64,000 nucleotides of DNA from Okeania sp. SIO2B3 (GTDB taxonomy: Bacteria > Cyanobacteriota > Cyanobacteriia > Cyanobacteriales > Microcoleaceae). Below, in pieces: positions 47,251 through 56,853 of the stretch. Under the pieces are notes generated by a model. The model had not been told where the DNA came from and did not search any database. It saw only the letters and a program-made list of their open reading frames with translations. Positions within the stretch are counted from its first letter, which is position 1. The number at the start of each line of letters is the position of its first letter. A program made the position numbers and the translations under genes. Location: NCBI RefSeq assembly GCF_010672525.1, contig NZ_JAAHGH010000004.1:304307-368306 (forward strand), in the 5' to 3' direction.

Positions 47251-49170
47251 ATGGCAAAAGTAGTCGGAATTGACTTAGGTACAACAAACTCCTGTGTTGC
47301 AGTTATGGAAGGTGGTAAACCCACAGTAATTGCTAATGCAGAAGGTTTCCGTACAACCCCTTCTGTAGTTGCCTACGGTAAAAAAGGAGAACAACTCGTA
47401 GGGCAAATCGCCAAACGTCAAGCGGTGATGAACACCCAAAACACCTTTTACTCAGTAAAGCGGTTCATCGGGCGTAGATTTGATGAAGTAACCAATGAAA
47501 CCACAGAAGTTTCCTATAAAGTACTCAATGTTAATGGTAACGTTAAATTAGATTGCCCAGCATTAGAAAAACAATTTGCCCCTGAAGAAATTTCAGCCCA
47601 GGTTTTGCGTAAACTGGTTGACGATGCTAGTAAATATCTTAACGAAACAGTAACACAAGCAGTAATTACCGTACCAGCCTATTTCAACGACTCCCAAAGA
47701 CAGGCAACCAAAGATGCAGGTAGAATTGCTGGTGTAGAAGTATTGCGGATCATCAACGAACCTACCGCAGCTTCTCTAGCTTATGGGTTAGATAAGAAAA
47801 GTAACGAAACTATCTTAGTATTTGACCTTGGTGGTGGTACATTTGACGTTTCCATCCTAGAAGTAGGTGATGGTGTATTTGAAGTATTAGCGACTTCCGG
47901 CGATACACACCTTGGTGGTGACGACTTTGATAAGAAAATTGTTGATTTCCTCGCTAAGGAATTTGAAACAGCAGAAGGAATAGACCTACGGAAAGATAAG
48001 CAAGCACTGCAACGTTTAACAGAAGCAGCAGAAAAAGCTAAGATTGAACTTTCTAGCGTTACCCAGACAGAGATTAACCTACCATTTATTACCGCTACCC
48101 AAGATGGACCTAAGCACTTAGATACCACCTTAACTAGAGGTAAATTTGAAGATCTCTGTGCTGACCTGATCGACCGCTGTCGCATTCCTGTAGAAAACGC
48201 AATTAGAGATGCTAAGTTAGATAAAAGCGCCATTGATGAAGTGGTATTAGTTGGTGGTTCTACTCGGATACCCGCAGTCCATGATATAGTCAAGAAAGTC
48301 CTCGGCAAAGATCCAAACCAAAGTGTTAACCCTGATGAAGTGGTAGCTGTTGGTGCTGCAATTCAAGCGGGTGTATTAGCGGGTGAAGTTAAAGACATTC
48401 TTTTGTTAGACGTTACTCCTCTATCTCTAGGTGTAGAAACCTTGGGAGGCGTAATGACCAAAATTATTCCTCGTAACACAACTATCCCTACCAAAAAATC
48501 AGAAGTGTTCTCAACTGCTGTAGATGGTCAGACAAATGTAGAAATTCATGTACTACAGGGAGAGCGGGAAATGTCTAACGACAACAAGAGTTTAGGAACT
48601 TTCCGCCTAGATGGTATCCCCGCAGCACCTCGTGGCGTACCTCAAATTGAAGTTACCTTCGATATTGATGCTAATGGTATTCTGAATGTAGCTGCGAAGG
48701 ATAAAGGTACTGGTAAAGAACAGTCTATCAGTATTACAGGTGCTTCCACTTTACCAGATTCTGAAGTTGATCGGATGGTGAAAGAAGCAGAAGCTAATGC
48801 TGCTGCTGACCAAGAGCGTCGTGAAAAAATTGACCGCAAAAACCAAGCAGACTCTTTAGCATATCAAGCTGAGAAGCAAATTCAGGAGTTGGGAGATAAA
48901 GTTCCTGAAGCTGATAAAACTAAGATTGAAGGGTTGGTTAAAGATTTGCGTGATGCTGTTTCTCAAGAAGATGACGAGCGTATTCAGTCTCTAACTACTG
49001 AGTTGCAACAAGCTCTCTACACTGTTAGCAGCAATATTTATCAACAAGATTCTCCTGATGGAGCAACTCCTCCTCCTCCTCCTAATGGTGATGGTTCTGC
49101 TAAATCTTCCTCAAGTTCTGCTAGTGGAGATGATGTAATTGATGCTGACTTTACTGAAACTAAAAGCTAA
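47251..49170 (+). CDS. dnaK: Chaperone protein DnaK (Hsp70)
   Basis: 639 aa from ATG 47251 ([20 protein letters not shown]); the frame is open to 47203 but the family starts here and GGAG precedes it. The nucleotide-binding domain has [22 protein letters not shown] and [10 protein letters not shown]; the substrate domain follows, with the C-terminal tail [13 protein letters not shown]. Proline run TPPPPPNGD precedes a Ser-rich linker. ATP-driven folding chaperone, working with DnaJ and GrpE; a DnaJ-type protein is encoded at 62490. The sequence most resembles the essential cyanobacterial DnaK2. Confidence 0.96.
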   Translation: MAKVVGIDLGTTNSCVAVMEGGKPTVIANAEGFRTTPSVVAYGKKGEQLVGQIAKRQAVMNTQNTFYSVKRFIGRRFDEVTNETTEVSYKVLNVNGNVKLDCPALEKQFAPEEISAQVLRKLVDDASKYLNETVTQAVITVPAYFNDSQRQATKDAGRIAGVEVLRIINEPTAASLAYGLDKKSNETILVFDLGGGTFDVSILEVGDGVFEVLATSGDTHLGGDDFDKKIVDFLAKEFETAEGIDLRKDKQALQRLTEAAEKAKIELSSVTQTEINLPFITATQDGPKHLDTTLTRGKFEDLCADLIDRCRIPVENAIRDAKLDKSAIDEVVLVGGSTRIPAVHDIVKKVLGKDPNQSVNPDEVVAVGAAIQAGVLAGEVKDILLLDVTPLSLGVETLGGVMTKIIPRNTTIPTKKSEVFSTAVDGQTNVEIHVLQGEREMSNDNKSLGTFRLDGIPAAPRGVPQIEVTFDIDANGILNVAAKDKGTGKEQSISITGASTLPDSEVDRMVKEAEANAAADQERREKIDRKNQADSLAYQAEKQIQELGDKVPEADKTKIEGLVKDLRDAVSQEDDERIQSLTTELQQALYTVSSNIYQQDSPDGATPPPPPNGDGSAKSSSSSASGDDVIDADFTETKS

Positions 49171-49536
49171 GTAGTCAGGAGTCAGGAGTCAGGAGTCAGG
49201 AGGGAAGAAAGAAGGGTGTTGCTGAATTCAAGTATGAATGCGCGATTGTTTGGTTCTAGTCCACGCCCCCGCGCATCCACCAAAATTGGGGGACTTTTAG
49301 AGTTTTATTCCCCCCAGAATTGGGTGGTTAGGGGGGCTTGCATCATACCCAGAATCAGCAACGCCGAAAGAAGAAGTAATCAGGAGTATGCTCCCCCTCT
49401 GAATCCGGACATGATATCGTACCTCAAATCAGCAACGCCGTAGTCTTTAAGCATAAAGTGTAAGTTCAGTAGGGTGTGGGTGATGTGACACCCTACTGAA
49501 CTTACACTTTTATTGAATTTTACTCACATACTTCTA
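49171..49536. other. Intergenic repeats between dnaK and DUF4112 gene
   Basis: AGTCAGGAGTCAGGAGTCAG tandem repeats right after dnaK, a palindromic GC-rich segment (ATTGGGGGACTTTTAG ... CCCCAGAATTGGG), two CAATGC.. AATCAGCAACGCCG phrases (49352 and 49425) flanking a MITE end CCGGACATGATAT (49403), then the strong hairpin at 49455-49510. Confidence 0.6.
49455..49514 (+). terminator. Strong hairpin terminator-like structure
   Basis: AAAGTGTAAGTTCAGTAGGG-TGT pairs perfectly over 23 bp with ACACCCTACTGAACTTACAC-TTT around the 10-nt loop GGGTGATGTG, followed by TTTTATTG. It lies 285 bp after dnaK and ends only 26 bp before the next ATG, so it could stop read-through from dnaK or form in the leader of the next gene. 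Confidence 0.75.
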
Positions 49537-50046
49537 ATGGCAAAACCATCTCCCACTGCTCCTGGCGATCGCTCTCAAGCAGCTAAAGTCAGACAATTGC
49601 GTAAAATTAGCGATTTACTAGATAATGCTATTCGTGTTCCTGGTACTTCTTATGGCGTTGGTATCGACCCACTTCTGGGATTAATTCCTGGAGGTGGTGA
49701 TTTTTTAGGAGGACTTATTTCTGTTTATATTGTATTTTCAGCAGCAATGATGGGTTTGCCCAGGGAAACTCTGATGCGAATGTCTTCTAATATTGTATTT
49801 GATTCTTTGGCAGGAATTGTGCCTGTTTTTGGAGATTTGTTTGATGTCGCGTGGAAGGCAAATTCTAAAAATATGGATATTTTGGAGGCTCATTTAGAGT
49901 CTCCTAAAGTTAGTAAAAGTGCCGATCGCTGGTTTATTTTTTTGCTGTTGGGCGGTTTAACTTTATTTGTTATTGTTATTGCTACTTTGGGGTTTTTAGT
50001 TATTAGTTTATTGGTGCAGATTTTACAGTTTATTGTATCAGGTTAG
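49537..50046 (+). CDS. DUF4112 membrane protein
   Basis: 169 aa from ATG 49537 (an in-frame TTG at 49513 would overlap the hairpin). The conserved core LDNAIRVPGTSYGVGIDPLLGLIPGGGDFLGG defines DUF4112; IVFDSLAGIVPVFGDLFDVAWKAN is its second half. Two or three hydrophobic segments include a C-terminal one (~140-165). Function unknown. Only 10 bp separates its stop from the next start, suggesting co-transcription with the ParA-like gene. Confidence 0.88.
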   Translation: MAKPSPTAPGDRSQAAKVRQLRKISDLLDNAIRVPGTSYGVGIDPLLGLIPGGGDFLGGLISVYIVFSAAMMGLPRETLMRMSSNIVFDSLAGIVPVFGDLFDVAWKANSKNMDILEAHLESPKVSKSADRWFIFLLLGGLTLFVIVIATLGFLVISLLVQILQFIVSG

Positions 50047-50056
50047 ATTGAGAAAA

Positions 50057-51121
50057 ATGGTTCAGAAAATTGCACTTTTTAATCATAAAGGTGGGGTTAG
50101 CAAAACAACAACAACATTTAATTTGGGTTGGATGTTAGCATCGAAGGGAAAAAAAGTAATTCTGGTAGATACAGACCCACAATGCAATTTAACAGGTATG
50201 GTATTGGGGTTTTCTCGTAAACAAGAATTAGAAGAAATTTACAGTAAAAAACAAGATATCAAATCTGCTTTAGCACCTGCTTTCGAGTCTCAGCCAAGAT
50301 TAGTAGAAGCGGTTAATTGTATTCCTATTGAACAACAAGATGGTTTATTTCTGTTACCTGGTCATGTGGGATTAGCTGAATATGAGGTAACTCTAGGAAT
50401 AGCTCAAGAATTAAGTGGTTCTATTCAAACTCTTCAAAACCTTCCCGGTTCAATTTCTTATTTATTTGAAAAGACAGCAGAAAAATTTTATGCCGACTAT
50501 ATTTTAATTGATATGAGTCCTAGTTTAAGTTCAATAAATCAGAACTTACTTATGACTAGCAATTTTTTTATTGTGCCTACTGTTCCTGACTTTTTTTCTA
50601 TAATGGCAATTGATTCACTAGCTAGAATAATGCCAAAATGGCATATTTGGGCAGAAAAAGCGAGTGACTTAAAAGTTTTGAAAGAAGCTACTTATCCTTT
50701 TCCGAAAGTAACACCTCTTTTTCTAGGAACGATTATCCAAAACTATCGAATCAGAAATAAACAACCTTCTGCTAGTTTTCAGGAATGGATAGATAAAATT
50801 CAAAAAGCTGTTTTAGATGAATTAGTTCCATCATTAAAAGAACAAAAGATGTTATTTCCAAATGAAGTTTACTCTTCTCAAAATATGAATGACTATTGTT
50901 TAACTCAAATGTCTGATTTTAATAGTCTTATTGCCATATCTCAGAACTGTCAAACACCTGTTTTTGCATTGACAAAAGAGCAAATTTCTAATCACGGCTC
51001 TAAACCTAAACAAGGAAAAGTTTTAAAAGATACCTTGCAAGCATCTTCTAAATTTAGAGATGCTTTTTCAACTCTAGCTGATCGAATCATTAATCTAAGC
51101 TCAAATGCAGTCTGCACTTGA
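50057..51121 (+). CDS. ParA/MinD-type ATPase paired with a HEPN protein
   Basis: 354 aa from ATG 50057 (MVQKIALFNHKGGVSKTTTT). Deviant Walker A KGGVSKTTT (~11-19), Walker A' VDTDPQCNLTG, Walker B-like YILIDMSPSLSS. The middle (~210-300) is longer than in plasmid ParA proteins and carries YRIRNKQPSASFQEWIDKI. No ParB gene or parS-like iterons are next to it; instead the 3' end overlaps a HEPN gene by 17 bp (50% of ParA-like proteins outside plasmids serve other positioning or switch roles is not assumed here). The overlap implies translational coupling and a joint function, possibly ATPase-controlled RNase activity. Confidence 0.85.
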   Translation: MVQKIALFNHKGGVSKTTTTFNLGWMLASKGKKVILVDTDPQCNLTGMVLGFSRKQELEEIYSKKQDIKSALAPAFESQPRLVEAVNCIPIEQQDGLFLLPGHVGLAEYEVTLGIAQELSGSIQTLQNLPGSISYLFEKTAEKFYADYILIDMSPSLSSINQNLLMTSNFFIVPTVPDFFSIMAIDSLARIMPKWHIWAEKASDLKVLKEATYPFPKVTPLFLGTIIQNYRIRNKQPSASFQEWIDKIQKAVLDELVPSLKEQKMLFPNEVYSSQNMNDYCLTQMSDFNSLIAISQNCQTPVFALTKEQISNHGSKPKQGKVLKDTLQASSKFRDAFSTLADRIINLSSNAVCT

Positions 51122-51710
51122 CCAATTTCATGTCAGTATTAATCGTGTTAGAGATTTGATAGCTGTTCATAACTCTGTTAAAGCTCAGTCTACCTCTGTT
51201 CTGGATCTTTCAGATATATTAAGAGCTGCCTTAGTTCTAGCTGTAAGTGCTTTAGACTATTATATACATGAAGTTGTGATACTAGGAATGCTAGAAATTC
51301 ATCAAGGTTTGCGTCCTGAACCCCCTGCATTTTCTCGTTTTCAAATTTCTTTAGGTACTGCAAGAGAGGGGTTAAAAAATCCTCCAGATTTTGCATCTTA
51401 TTTAGAAGATGAAATTCGACAGCGACATAGTTATAAAAGTTTTCAACAACCAGATAGTATAGCAGATGCAATTAGGCTAATTTCAGATAAAAAATTGTGG
51501 CAAGAAGTTGGAAATATTATGGGTAGGCCAGACAAAGATATTAAGCAAGAATTAAAAATTATTATTGACCGTCGAAATAAGATTGCTCACGAAGCAGACA
51601 TAGACCCTACTTTAAGTTTAGGAAATAGATGGGGAATTGACGAAATTCTGGTGGGCGATGCAGTTGACTTTATTGAAGAGGTTGTTGATAGTATTCATTC
51701 AATTCTTTGA
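51105..51710 (+). CDS. HEPN domain protein (RiboL-PSP-HEPN type), candidate RNase
   Basis: 201 aa, all helical. The HEPN catalytic motif R-x4-H is R157-NKIA-H162 (DRRNKIAHEADIDP), the signature of metal-independent HEPN RNases. The N-terminal half (VRDLIAVHNSV, DILRAALVLAVSALDYYIHE) matches the RiboL-PSP-HEPN layout. It starts inside the end of the ParA-like gene, so the two are made together. HEPN proteins are frequent toxins or phage-defence nucleases; which role applies here is inference. Confidence 0.8.
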   Translation: MQSALDQFHVSINRVRDLIAVHNSVKAQSTSVLDLSDILRAALVLAVSALDYYIHEVVILGMLEIHQGLRPEPPAFSRFQISLGTAREGLKNPPDFASYLEDEIRQRHSYKSFQQPDSIADAIRLISDKKLWQEVGNIMGRPDKDIKQELKIIIDRRNKIAHEADIDPTLSLGNRWGIDEILVGDAVDFIEEVVDSIHSIL

Positions 51711-51734
51711 TAATTTTTTTATACTGAAATGTTA

Positions 51735-51937
51735 CCGAATAATTAATAATTAATAATTAAACAATTTGCGTCTTGAAGCCTCCCCTTTTAAGGGGAAAAA
51801 AAGCGGTTGAGGGATGGCGAGGTCCCCTCGCCATATCCAATCAACCAAGAGAAGAAATAATGTTTCCTTATATTCAATCAAGAACTGTTTTAACCAGAGG
51901 TAATTATCAATTATCCATTATCAATTATCCATTAATG
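51735..51937. repeat. Long dispersed repeat (CCTCCCCTTTTAAGGGG...GGCGAGG)
   Basis: Runs from CCGAATAATTAATAATTAAT through AAGCCTCCCCTTTTAAGGGG, GGCGAGGTCCCCTCGCC and CCAAGAGAAGAAATAATG to TTAACCAGAGGTAATTATCA and TTATCCATTAATGAA. The inverse of the whole unit is at about 63545-63905; inner parts recur at 42760, 46575 and 61755. Confidence 0.75.
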
Positions 51938-52123
51938 AAGTTCCGATTCCAAATTGAACAAATAACCTTACGTCAATTTCCTCTTCAGGTAAATCGAAAA
52001 AAAACTCGGTTTTGAGTGTTTTAGTTATTAGTTTATTGGTACAAATCATACAATTTATTACATCTGGTTATGATTAATATCAAGTAAATTCGCAATTATT
52101 TCTTAGGAGTAGAACAACTAAAG

Positions 52124-52149
52124 TAACCACCCCAATATTGAGGTGGTTA
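52124..52149. terminator. Hairpin TAACCACC...GGTGGTTA
   Basis: TAACCACC and GGTGGTTA pair around CCAATATTGA, which itself is mostly self-complementary. It is about 410 bp after the HEPN gene and may be a free-standing repeat rather than that gene's terminator. Confidence 0.5.
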
Positions 52150-52285
52150 TTAACTGCTGTAAAAACGAGATTAGCAAGTGTTATTGGTATTAGCGTTTAA
52201 CTTAACCTTGCGCTAACTAGACTTTAATTATTACAGACTTATAGATTATAAATCAAGAGGACTATTGGTATAACCCAAAATTTTT

Positions 52286-52414
52286 CTATTAGACATCTCC
52301 AAAAATAAAAAATAAAATCAATTATTATCCATAAATTATCAATTATTCCCCTCCTGGGTGGGGTTAAGGGTGGGTTTCCTGTTGCCTGTTGCCTCTTTAT
52401 CTGGAGATGTCTAG
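52286..52414. mobile_element. MITE with CTATTAGACATCTCC ends
   Basis: CTATTAGACATCTCCAAAAA and TCTGGAGATGTCTAG bracket 129 bp containing a GC-rich island. Same family as 6519-6622 and 44255-44350. Confidence 0.75.
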
Positions 52415-52528
52415 TTCAAAAGTTTAAAACTCAGACAACGTAAAACTTTTCCTTCTTCCTTCTTCTTTCTTCCTTCTTCCTTCTTCTTCCTTCTTCCTTC
52501 TTCTTTCTTTCTTCTTCCTTCTGCTATA

Positions 52529-53509
52529 TCACTTAGTCTGAAAAATATTTTGTACCATTTTCTTATCCGTACTAGCCGCAGCATTATCCAGTTCCGCAAC
52601 TTCACCAGAATCTAATTCCCAACCCAATGCACCAATATTTTGTTCTGCCTGTGCTAGATTTTTAGCCCCCGGAATAGGAATTGTACCTTTACAAATACAC
52701 CAGTTAATTGCTACTTGCGACATCGTTTTATTTCTTGACTTTGCCACTGCTTCCAAACATGATAATAAGGGGCGAACTCCCGGTAATATTTGCTTAAACA
52801 AAAAACCTCGAATACCTTGAGGAAGAGAACCATTTTCTGAATATTTTCCTGTTAATATTCCCAATGCTAAAGGACTATATGCAATTAATTTAATTCCCAA
52901 TTCATCGCAGATTTCTTTAACTCCTAATTCTGTAACGGGATAGGTTGATAATAGAGAATATTGAACCTGTAGAGTAGTGATAGGAATATGGCGATCGCGA
53001 AATTTTTCATACACTTTCATCAACCGTTTTGGCCCATAGTTCGACAGCCCCACGCCCTTCACCTTGCCTTGTTCGTACAAGTCAGCCAAACCATCTAAAA
53101 GTCCCCATTCCTGCCAGGGTAGATAATTTGCTGTAGACCAGTGCATCTGTACCAGATCGACATTTTTTCCAAGGCGTTGGGCCGATGCTTTGCCAGCAGA
53201 AATCATTGCTTGGCGACCCCATCGCCAGGGATAAGCAGCAAGTTTTGTCGCAATACAAATACTATCTTGATTTGCACCTGTGTATGCTTGGGAAAACTGC
53301 CCCAATAGCATTTCACTACGTCCGTTTAATTTGCCTGTACCGTAGGAGTCGCCTGTATCAAATAAAGTCACACCATTAGCAACACAAAGATTAAAGACAT
53401 TTTCCAACTCATTATCCATACTTTCATCATATCCCCAGAGGAGGCGGTTGCCCCATGCCCATGTACCACAGCCCATTTTTGGTAGGATAAGTTTTTGTTT
53501 AGTTTGCAT
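52529..53509 (-). CDS. Aldo/keto reductase family oxidoreductase
   Basis: 326 aa, complete. The catalytic tetrad is visible: Asp in TLFDTGDSYGTG, Tyr in the same motif, Lys in CIATKLAAYPWRWG and His in LVQMHWS. NADPH-binding C-terminal motif IPIPGAKNLAQAEQN. The family reduces aldehydes and ketones; the substrate here is not apparent. The gene is close in length and sequence style to plant/cyanobacterial pyridoxal-reductase-like AKRs. Flanked by repeats on both sides. Confidence 0.92.
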   Translation of the reverse strand: MQTKQKLILPKMGCGTWAWGNRLLWGYDESMDNELENVFNLCVANGVTLFDTGDSYGTGKLNGRSEMLLGQFSQAYTGANQDSICIATKLAAYPWRWGRQAMISAGKASAQRLGKNVDLVQMHWSTANYLPWQEWGLLDGLADLYEQGKVKGVGLSNYGPKRLMKVYEKFRDRHIPITTLQVQYSLLSTYPVTELGVKEICDELGIKLIAYSPLALGILTGKYSENGSLPQGIRGFLFKQILPGVRPLLSCLEAVAKSRNKTMSQVAINWCICKGTIPIPGAKNLAQAEQNIGALGWELDSGEVAELDNAAASTDKKMVQNIFQTK

Positions 53510-53630
53510 CCTGACTATTTCTCTATTTTATTTATCTATTATTATTTTCTCACTAATTGAAGGTGGAGCCACTCGTTTTCAAGCTAAAAATACTTTCATA
53601 AATGTCTGATATCATGTCCGCTTGAATGCT

Positions 53631-53900
53631 TATAGAACCCCTGATCGTATCTTCATAAATACGCACGTTTTTTTAGCGAGGAGACAGGAGACAACCCACC
53701 CCTAACCCCTCCCAGGAGGGGAAGACAGGAGACAGGAGACAACACATCCCTAGCCCTTCCCCCTCCCAGGAGGGAAAGGTAAGAGGGAAGATGTGGGGAG
53801 AAATAATACAAAAAACACTCCTTCAGATGATTTTCGGTCAAAATTGATGCGCGAAAAGACTTGACTACCATAATTATATAGATATCATCAGGGTTCTATA
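53631..53900. mobile_element. MITE with TATAGAACCC ends
   Basis: TATAGAACCCCTGATCGTAT and GATATCATCAGGGTTCTATA are inverted ends of a 270-bp element that contains two GC-rich islands. Its left end is the exact inverse of the right end of the insertion between the PKS genes (ending 19974). Confidence 0.75.
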
Positions 53901-54414
53901 CTTTGCTGGAAGAAAGGCAGAGGGCAGCTATGCTGTTTGCGTAGCATGACCTAGGAAAGGGTTTTTTCCAATTGTGACTTAATTCTATACACGCTCCGAT
54001 GCTACCGGACATGAGATGAGAAATAAAATCAACTTAGGCGAATAAATCTAGTTATATCAAGTCAATTCTTTGTGATATAGAGCAAATTTTCTTATTCTTC
54101 CCGTACCGTCACACACCCTACTCGATCTTTTGTTGACAAACAACCTCTTAAAACAAGAAAATAATTAACTACTTTTGTGAATCTATAATACCAAGCGTGA
54201 AAAAAGAATGTTACGAATAGTAAGAGCAATAAAAAGACTTCACAGGAGATGTCCCTTTGAAAAAAAAAGATAATTTATGCCATAAAAAATGGTATTAAAG
54301 CCATTCCCATATGACTCCTGATTCCTGACTTCCCCTCCTGGGAGGGGCTAGGGGTGGGTTGACTCCTAAGAAATATCCTAGTTATTTGTAGCAAAAATTT
54401 ATCAAATTGGTATA

Positions 54415-54525
54415 ATATCATGTTCGGATAATCAGCGATCAAAAACTTTATCCCTTCTAACCTTTTCTTCCCTTCTGCCTTCTGCCTTCTCCTCCAAAGT
54501 GTAAGTATTCAAGCAAACATGATAT
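54415..54525. mobile_element. MITE with ATATCATGTTCGG ends, minimal copy
   Basis: ATATCATGTTCGGATAATCA at the left and GTATTCAAGCAAACATGATAT at the right bracket 111 bp, the shortest full-length copy of the ATATCATGTCCGG family here. It abuts the glycosidase stop codon. Confidence 0.7.
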
Positions 54526-54532
54526 AATACGG

Positions 54533-56008
54533 TTAATTTTCAACTAAAATACAGCCTTTTCTAGGGAGTAAATTTAATTCTAATTCAGTAGATTCTTCTT
54601 GCCATAAAAATTCACAACTACCATAAACAATTTTACTAGGTTGAGAATTAAATTGAGTAACAGAAATATTTACTTTTGCTGCTTCTATACCACTATTAAT
54701 AGCTACAATAATTTCCTCATCTCCTAAAATACGGGCAAATACATAAATATCTCCCTCTGCAAATAAAACCTCATAACTACCAGTACGCAAAGCTGAATAT
54801 TTATTTCTAATAGCAATTAACTTTTTATGATATTCCAGAACTTGAGTATCCCATTTTTCAGTAGTAGGAAAACCACGACGAGAGTCAGGGTCTAACTTCC
54901 CTGGTAAACCTACTTCATCACCATAATAAATACTAGGTGCGCCGGGAAAAGTCATTAACAATAGAGTCGCTAACTCAACACTTGCTTTATCTCCTTGAGC
55001 AATACTCAAAACTCTAGCTGTATCGTGACTGTCTAATAAATTGAGTTGAGTTAGTTCAATTTCCCACGGATAAAGTTGCAGCAACTCCTGCATTTTTTGA
55101 CCATATTCAACAGCAGATATAGCTGGGTAAGCTGAATAGTCACAACCTTTAACTAGGTCAATATCCACGCGATCGCCTGCTGTAAAAGCAATAGTCGGTC
55201 CAGTAAACAAATAATTCATTACCCCATCAAACTGAGTACCATCCAACCATTGCACACAGTCACTCCAGACTTCACCCACAATATAAGCTTCTGGGTTAAT
55301 AGCTTTGACGCGATCGCGAAATTCTTGCCAAAACCCAGGAGTCTTAACTTCAAACGGCACATCCAACCGCCAACCATCAATGCCAAATTCTAACCAATAT
55401 TCCCCTACTTGCATAATATATTCTTTCACTTCTGGGTTATCGTGATTGAATACAGGTAAAGCACGGTTGCCTATCCATCCTACATAATTAGCAGGTAAAC
55501 TACCATCGTAAGCAGAAAGAGGCCAGTCTTCAACTTTGAACCAATGTAACCAGGGTGAGTGAGGACCGTTTTCCAAGATATCGTTGAAGAAATAGAGACC
55601 CCGACTAGCATGGTTGAAAACTCCATCCAGAACGACTTTAATATTGCGATCGTGGGCAGCATCTATCAATACTCTTAAAGCTTCATTACCTCCTAAAATT
55701 GGATCGACTCGATAATAGTCATGGGTATGATAGCGATGGTTACAAGCTGATTGAAAAATAGGGGTGAAATAAATAGCAGTGACACCCAGGTCTTGAATAT
55801 AGTCAAGTTGTTCGATGACACCCCAGAGGTTTCCTCCTTTGTAACCTTGGGGAGTAGGAGGTTCATCCCAAGGTTCTAGGGTAGAAGGATAATAACCTTT
55901 GTCTATTCCTTTTCTGGTTTTGGTGGGTGGTTGACCTTTGGCAAAACGGTCTGGGAATATTTGGTAAAATACGGCGTGTTTTACCCATTCTGGTGTTTGA
56001 ATTTGCAT
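54533..56008 (-). CDS. GH13 alpha-glycosidase (neopullulanase/alpha-amylase-like)
   Basis: 491 aa. Starts directly with the barrel (WVKHAVFYQIFPDRFAKGQP), without the N-domain of longer neopullulanases. The GH13 conserved regions are present: VVLDGVFNHAS, GWRLDVPFEV (nucleophile Asp), VGEVWSD (acid/base Glu) and LLDSHDTARV (transition-state Asp). It hydrolyses alpha-1,4 (perhaps alpha-1,6) glucans or maltodextrins in the cytoplasm; no signal peptide. A plausible link is glycogen turnover, with glgC 3.4 kb away, though not in an operon. Confidence 0.92.
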   Translation of the reverse strand: MQIQTPEWVKHAVFYQIFPDRFAKGQPPTKTRKGIDKGYYPSTLEPWDEPPTPQGYKGGNLWGVIEQLDYIQDLGVTAIYFTPIFQSACNHRYHTHDYYRVDPILGGNEALRVLIDAAHDRNIKVVLDGVFNHASRGLYFFNDILENGPHSPWLHWFKVEDWPLSAYDGSLPANYVGWIGNRALPVFNHDNPEVKEYIMQVGEYWLEFGIDGWRLDVPFEVKTPGFWQEFRDRVKAINPEAYIVGEVWSDCVQWLDGTQFDGVMNYLFTGPTIAFTAGDRVDIDLVKGCDYSAYPAISAVEYGQKMQELLQLYPWEIELTQLNLLDSHDTARVLSIAQGDKASVELATLLLMTFPGAPSIYYGDEVGLPGKLDPDSRRGFPTTEKWDTQVLEYHKKLIAIRNKYSALRTGSYEVLFAEGDIYVFARILGDEEIIVAINSGIEAAKVNISVTQFNSQPSKIVYGSCEFLWQEESTELELNLLPRKGCILVEN

Positions 56009-56148
56009 GAATAAATGTTTTAGTTAGGTTGTTCTACTCAAAGTTATCAGATAGTGAATTTCTTGTAAAATTCTGTAAATATATCTTCTATTTCTGTATT
56101 TAAGTTTAGTATAATGAGAGAATTAATTTAGTCTAAGGTTAGATAATT

Positions 56149-56853
56149 ATGACATGGCTAAAATTGACAAAAAAGGCTCTACAATTAAAGGGAGCAAAGA
56201 GTAATGAATCAATAGAAGAAGTTAAAGTTGAATCTAATCCAAATAACCCTACAGAAGATTGGATAGAAGAATTTCCGACAAGATGGTTTGAGGGTTCAGA
56301 TGCACCAAAAACTATGATTATTTCTAATAATGAGTATGAGCCACTGAACATTGAAAATATTAAAAAAGGAGCAATTCAACTTAAGATATTAGAGAAACTC
56401 GACCCAAATCTCGACCCAAATAATGATCTCGACGATCAGCAAATATCTGACAAAGTAAAAAAAATATCTGACAAACTAAAAAATTTAAGCCAGAATTCTG
56501 GGGTAGATGAATTAATACTGGCTTTTTATAGTACCCAACTTATCAGCAAAAAGAAATTAGAAGAAACATCTACCCAAGAACAACTTCAAAAAATTTGTGA
56601 TATTTTAGGTTGTGAGATTAATGATTTAAAGGGAAAAGAAGTAGATATACCATTATTTAAGTTTGACATAGATCTTTATATTAAGAAAAAGTATCAAAAT
56701 GAAGCTGAGTTTATGAAAAAGACAGGCACTTCAGCAGAATTTATAGAGATTCTTAGAACTGAGCATATAGATATATCTTTTAATAATCCTTTCGGTGATT
56801 ATACATGGACAATTAATATAGAAAAATGGCTACGGAGATTTTTCAATCGGTAG
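56149..56853 (+). CDS. Hypothetical protein
   Basis: 234 aa, unrecognised. No signal peptide or membrane segment; charged, with an acidic N-terminal half (IEEVKVESNPNNPTEDWIEE), a short internal repeat (ISDKVKKISDKLKNLSQNSG) and a helical C-terminal part ending WLRRFFNR. The start MTWLKLTKKAL follows an AT-rich leader with TTAGATAATT. Codon use and AT content match neighbours. It precedes the membrane/pentapeptide gene by 350 bp including a MITE. Confidence 0.6.
   Translation: MTWLKLTKKALQLKGAKSNESIEEVKVESNPNNPTEDWIEEFPTRWFEGSDAPKTMIISNNEYEPLNIENIKKGAIQLKILEKLDPNLDPNNDLDDQQISDKVKKISDKLKNLSQNSGVDELILAFYSTQLISKKKLEETSTQEQLQKICDILGCEINDLKGKEVDIPLFKFDIDLYIKKKYQNEAEFMKKTGTSAEFIEILRTEHIDISFNNPFGDYTWTINIEKWLRRFFNR

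Larger units (their letters stand above)
51711..52528. other. Intergenic repeats
   Basis: Contains the large repeat 51735-51937, a stretch 52013-52075 that is a near copy of the end of the DUF4112 gene (TTTTAGTTATTAGTTTATTG ... ACAATTTATT), the hairpin 52124-52149, the MITE 52286-52414 and a CTTCTTCCTTCTTCTTTC tandem array (52440-52520) reaching the next gene's stop. Confidence 0.6.
53510..54532. other. Intergenic repeats
   Basis: Holds a MITE single end (ATATCATGTCCGCTTGAA, 53610), the element 53631-53900, a GCTATGCTGTTTGCGTAGCATGACC segment (53928), an end-like ACCGGACATGAGAT (54003), AAAAAAGAATGTTACGAATA (54198), a GC-rich island (54332-54360) and the MITE 54415-54525. No gene seen. Confidence 0.6.

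Noticed and set aside
50057..51121. Plasmid or chromosome partitioning locus
   Set aside because: There is no ParB gene or iteron array; the partner gene is a HEPN protein, so a partition role is not supported.
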